Positions 60,640 through 64,000 of a DNA stretch of 64,000 bases are shown here, piece after piece. Position 1 is the first letter of the stretch; each line of letters opens with the position of its first letter. The notes under the pieces are model-generated. The model had not been told where the DNA came from, searched no databases, and saw nothing but the letters and a program-made list of their open reading frames with translations. The stretch is from Nageia nagi (lineage: Eukaryota; Pinophyta), in NCBI GenBank assembly GCA_050084985.1, contig JBITNC010000001.1:59148001-59212000 (forward strand), read 5' to 3'. The position numbers and the translations under genes are program-made.

Positions 60640-60830
60640 AGTCCTTAATCATTCAAATAGCATTAAAAGCTCAAGACAAACCATCACCATGGATATTAGA
60701 CAGCGGATGCTCAAGTCACATGATAGGTGACAAGAAGAAATTTCAAAAACTACAGGAATATGAAGGTGGGTCAGTAAGATTTGGAAACAATGATGGTGCA
60801 CAGATTATCGCAAAGGGACAGTCAAAATAA
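60640..60830 (+). pseudogene. Copia protease
   Basis: PWILDSGCSSHMIGDKKKF with the aspartic protease DSG at 60699-60707 intact, then VRFGNNDGAQIIAKG. A frameshift near 60830 cuts it from the pre-integrase region. Confidence 0.85.
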
Positions 60831-61059
60831 ATGATGGAAACATCATATCCGAAGAGGTATTATTTGTTGTGGGATCTGAAGCATAATTTGTTGAGCATAG
60901 TCAAATATGTGACAAAGGACATGATGTAATTTTCAAAAAGCATGGCTATGAGATCTGAAGGGCAAATAGTGGTAGACTTGTAGCAGTTGGTACAAGAACC
61001 TGTGGCAATTTATACACCTTATCAGATATTTCAGAGGGATCATGTCTTCTAGGCAAGGA

Positions 61060-61970
61060 GAGTGATGATTGGCTATGGCATAAGAGATTGGGACACATCT
61101 ATTTTAAAAACTTGATGAACATTTGCTCAAAAAGAGCAGTAAGAGATATGCCCAGTATCAGCACACCAGCAAGTGATATTTGTGATTCATGCCAAAAGGG
61201 AAAACAAACTCGGGCAAAGTTCAAATTGAAAGAATATCACACAAGCAAACCATTGGAAATCGTACACACCGACCTATGCGGACCAATGAGAACACAAAGC
61301 TTCAATGGAGATAAGTATTTTATTCTTTCATAGATGATTATTCAAGAATGACTTGGGTGCAATTTTTAAAACATAAATTTGAAGCTTTTGAAATGTTCAA
61401 AGCATTTAAAAATCAAGTAGAAAATCAGATAGAGAGGAGAATTAAATGTCTTCGCTCAGACAGAGGAGGTGAGTTCACTTCTGATGAGTTTATTGAGTTT
61501 TGCATACAACACGGAATTAAAAGACAATTCTCTGCAGCTAGAACTCCACAACAAAATGGAGTAGTTGAAAGAAAAAATAGAGCAGTACAAGAAATGGCTC
61601 GAACCATGCTGATAGAAAGCAAGGTTGTTGATAGGTTCTGGAAAGAAGTAGTGCATACTGCAGTGCATATTCAAAACTAGATGTATGATGCGACCACATG
61701 AGGACAGAACACCATATGAATTATGGTTTGGAAGAAGAGCTATAGTGAGGCACTTCAGGATCTTTGGCAGTAAATGCTATATCAAGACAATAGAAGAAAA
61801 TTTAGGAAAGTTTGAGGATAGATCTGATGAAGGTATCTTTCTTGGTTACTCTTCGAAGAGCAAAGCATACAGGTGTTACAATAAAAGGACAAAAATAATC
61901 ATTGATAGTGCTGATGTTCGCGTTGATGAGCAAAGAGATCTTCCCAAGAGAAATGATGATGATGATCTTC
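61060..61970 (+). pseudogene. Copia integrase
   Basis: 61088-61333 carries the HHCC zinc finger: WHKRLGH just before, then CDSCQKGKQTRAKF, and VHTDLCGPM with the first catalytic Asp (61271-61273). After a frameshift, 61348-61680 carries LRSDRGGEFTSDEF (second Asp, 61459-61461) and PQQNGVVERKNR (Glu, 61567-61569), so the DDE triad is complete. After a further frameshift, 61685-62077 is the C-terminal part (PYELWFGRRAIVRHFRIFG, IFLGYSSKSKAYRCYN). Confidence 0.9.
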
Positions 61971-62365
61971 CTGCCTATCAAGATTCAATTGAAGAAGAAA
62001 AAAGAATAAAAACAAATCTAAGCCTCCTGTACAGCAATCAAAGTAAAGAAACCAAAAGATTCAAATTCACCAAGTAACTCAAATGGTGTTTCAGAAAATG
62101 AGTCGGAAGAAGATGAAAATTCAAAAACTCCACCAAATAGATGGCACAAGGATCATCCACAAGAGCAAATCATCGATGAGTTTCATACAGGCATCCAAAC
62201 TCGCAGAGGGGTTTCAAGCACCTATTCTCTCCTATCCAGTATAGAGCCTAAAAATGTCTCAGAAGCTAGCCAAGATGAAAGCTGGATGAAAGTAATGGAG
62301 GAAGAACTCACTCAAATTGAAAAGAATGAAACATGGGAACTCATTCCTAGACAACCAACAAAAAT

Positions 62366-63279
62366 GTGATTGGCACAAAGTGGATTTTTTGCAATAAGTT
62401 GAATGAAGATGGGATAGTGGTTCGAAATAAAGCTAGACTTGTTTGCAAGGGATATGCTCAAGTTGAAGGAATTGATTTTGAAGAAACTTTTGCACCTGTG
62501 GCCAGATTAGAAGCTATTCGCATGTTTTTAGCTTTTGCAGTGTATAAAAACTTTAAAGTTTATCAAATGGATGTAAAATCAGCCTTTCTAAATGGCAAAA
62601 TTGAGGAAGAAGTCTATATTGAACAGCCAGATGGTTTCAATTGGGAGAGAATCCTAATCTGGTATGCAAACTAAAGAAGGCTCTGTATGGTTTAAAATAG
62701 GCACCTCGAGCATGGTACTCCAGACTTGATACATATCTTCACAGCAAGGCTTTAGAAAAGGAATGGTGGATAGCAATTTATACATTAAATCAAAAAGGAA
62801 AATCAGCTAATTGTTGTTGTCTATGTAGATGATATAATCTTTGGAGGAAGCAAGAATGAGCTATGTAAAAATCTTGCTGACAACATGCAAACAGAATTCG
62901 AGATGTCTATGATAGGTGAGCTTGCATTCTTTCTTGGCCTACAAATCAATCAGTTGAAGAATGGCATGTTCATTTCTCAAACCAAGTATGTTAAGGAGAT
63001 GCTAAGAAGTTTACCATGGAAGACTATAAACCTGTGAGCACCCTTATGACGACAGGCTGCAAATTAAGCAAGGATGATAAAGCACCAATAGTAGATCAAA
63101 CACAATACAGGTCAATGATTGGAAGTTTATTATATTTGATACTACTAGACCGGATATTCTTCAAGCAGTATGTATGGTTGCTCGATTTCAAGCAAATCCA
63201 AAGAAACACATGTTACTGCAGTAAAGAGAATATTCATATATCTCAAAGGTACAGTAGAATATGGTTTATGGTATCCTAG
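62366..63279 (+). pseudogene. Copia reverse transcriptase
   Basis: 62366-62674 reads [34 protein letters not shown] and [20 protein letters not shown]. After a frameshift and a TAG at 62698-62700, APRAWYSRLDTYL and the active site YVDD (62822-62833, in VVYVDDIIFGGSKNE) follow. The thumb region continues to FFLGLQINQLKNGMF. 63016-63279 begins EDYKPVSTLMTTGCKLSKDD. Catalytic aspartates are kept but the chain is broken several times. Confidence 0.9.
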
Positions 63280-63289
63280 AGGAAAGGAC

Positions 63290-63770
63290 TTTACACTTAC
63301 TGCCTTTTCAGATGCAGACTGGGTCAGGATGCATGGATGATAGGAAGAGCACCAGTGGAGGAGCATTTTATTTGGGTAATAATCTTGTTGGATGGCATAG
63401 TAAAAAACAAGACTCAGAATCCCTATCTACACAGAAGAGAGTATATAACAACTTCTTGCTGCACATAGATTCTATGGACGAAGCAGATGCTAAAAGATTT
63501 TGGTATACAGATTAACGAGCCCATATCAGTTCTGTGTGATAACACAAGTGCAATCAATATCTCAAAAAATCCTTTATGCACTCACAACAAAGCATATAGC
63601 AATCAGATATCACTTTCTAAAAGAAAGAGTGGCGCAAGGAGAAGTACAGTTGGATTTTGTTCCAACCACAGAGCAAGTAGCAGACATCTTTACAAAGCCT
63701 TTGCCTAAAGACATCTTCGAAAATCTTCGAAACAAGCTAGGAGTTGTTGTCCTTCCCAAGCATTAGCTAG
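63290..63770 (+). pseudogene. Copia RNase H
   Basis: SDADW (about 63309), then DDRKSTSGGAFYLGNNLVGW, then SLSTQKRVYN, where related elements have STAEAEY, so an acidic residue is lost. ISVLCDNTSAINISKNP and, at the end, [13 protein letters not shown] follow. Frameshifts near 63330 and 63580 break it. Confidence 0.85.
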
Positions 63771-63981
63771 TTCTAGACGTCACATTCTTAGGGGGAGTGT
63801 TTATTTTTTTCTTTCCTATATTGCTTCGGTGTATCTTGTTTTTGTGTGCATACTACTGATTTCCTGAGAATGTCATGTATGGACTCAGGGGAGTCTGTAA
63901 ATACCCTTTGTTATTGTTGACAAAGGGGGAGAGAAAAGTCCCGATGTTGGTGTCTGATCAAGTGGTGTTGCCAACAATTCC

Positions 63982-63993
63982 AAAGGGGGAGAT
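63982..63993 (+). other. Polypurine tract
   Basis: AAAGGGGGAGAT directly before the 3' LTR start. Two further G-runs (AGGGGGAG at about 63791 and CAAAGGGGGAG at 63921) lie upstream, a common layout in plant Copia elements with a secondary tract. Confidence 0.9.
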
Positions 63994-64000
63994 TGTTGAG
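63994..64000 (+). repeat. Start of 3' LTR (cut by window end)
   Basis: TGTTGAG, identical to the first seven bases of the 5' LTR at 56754. The rest lies beyond the window. Confidence 0.85.

Larger units (their letters stand above)
56754..64000 (+). mobile_element. Near-complete Copia retrotransposon (runs off window)
   Basis: The 5' LTR spans 56754-58644, the primer site begins at 58647, the internal region runs to 63993, and the first seven bases of the 3' LTR (TGTTGAG) are 63994-64000. Projected full length is about 9.1 kb. Order is gag, protease, integrase, reverse transcriptase, RNase H, as in Copia. Most domains are readable and the catalytic triads are largely intact, but I see stops at 58783 and 62698 and frameshifts near 59335, 60830, 61330, 61675, 62365, 62655, 63140 and 63330. 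It could be moved only by proteins from another copy. The long LTR and the coiled-coil gag extension suggest the SIRE/Tork side of Copia; a tree would decide. Confidence 0.92.

Noticed and set aside
1-64000. tRNA, rRNA, CRISPR, bacterial operons, riboswitches
   Set aside because: No cloverleaf with conserved boxes, no rRNA-like GC-rich conserved block and no regularly spaced repeat array with unique spacers was seen. The matches to tRNA ends are retrotransposon primer sites.

Overview
The window is nuclear DNA of a land plant, most likely a seed plant with a large, repeat-rich genome. It is very AT-rich, contains one intron-rich plant gene, and is otherwise filled with decayed Copia, Gypsy, LINE and Helitron elements. 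The species cannot be fixed from the sequence. There is no sign of organellar or bacterial DNA, no CRISPR array, and I found no tRNA or rRNA gene.

The only gene that looks intact is a TOPLESS/TOPLESS-RELATED (TPL/TPR) co-repressor gene on the + strand, coding 30763-43498 in 16 exons. I followed the reading frame through every exon: splice sites are canonical except one GC-AG intron, and the predicted protein has 746 residues. It has the LisH-CTLH tetramer and EAR-motif-binding module and a complete C-terminal WD40 propeller. The entire N-terminal WD40 propeller of normal TPL proteins (about 1,130 residues) is absent, and the frame is preserved across the gap. This is the most interesting item in the window. 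Intron 12 (6.9 kb) holds a 6.0-kb antisense Copia element. A decayed, intron-containing fragment of a second TPL copy lies about 29 kb upstream (1158-1710).

Layout. 1-4.1 kb: short repeats, the TPL relic and an unidentified minus-strand coding-like segment. 4.1-20.9 kb: AT-rich DNA with few recognisable features, including a decayed LTR-retrotransposon primer site at 7018. 21.2-22.5 kb: LINE-type ORF1 relic with a DUF4283-like domain. 23.3-29.3 kb: degenerate Helitron Rep/helicase with an internal insertion. 29.9-43.5 kb: the TPL-like gene. 43.5-50.6 kb: intergenic DNA with a perfect 86-bp tandem duplication and an array of five ~300-bp repeats. 50.6-51.5 kb: Gypsy-like primer site and gag relic. 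51.6-56.3 kb: decayed minus-strand Copia. 56,754-64,000: a nearly complete + strand Copia with a 1,891-bp 5' LTR, internal region and the first 7 bases of the 3' LTR.

The Copia elements share a mutation pattern. Zinc-knuckle cysteines have become tyrosines, a catalytic YVDD reads YVND in one element, and one LTR of the intronic element is C-to-T and G-to-A shifted relative to its twin. This fits decay of methylated, silenced DNA. Both well-preserved LTR families carry TGACATCA/TGATGTCA motifs; in the intronic element the two LTRs differ so as to imply an ancestral TGACGTCA palindrome, a bZIP-type site.
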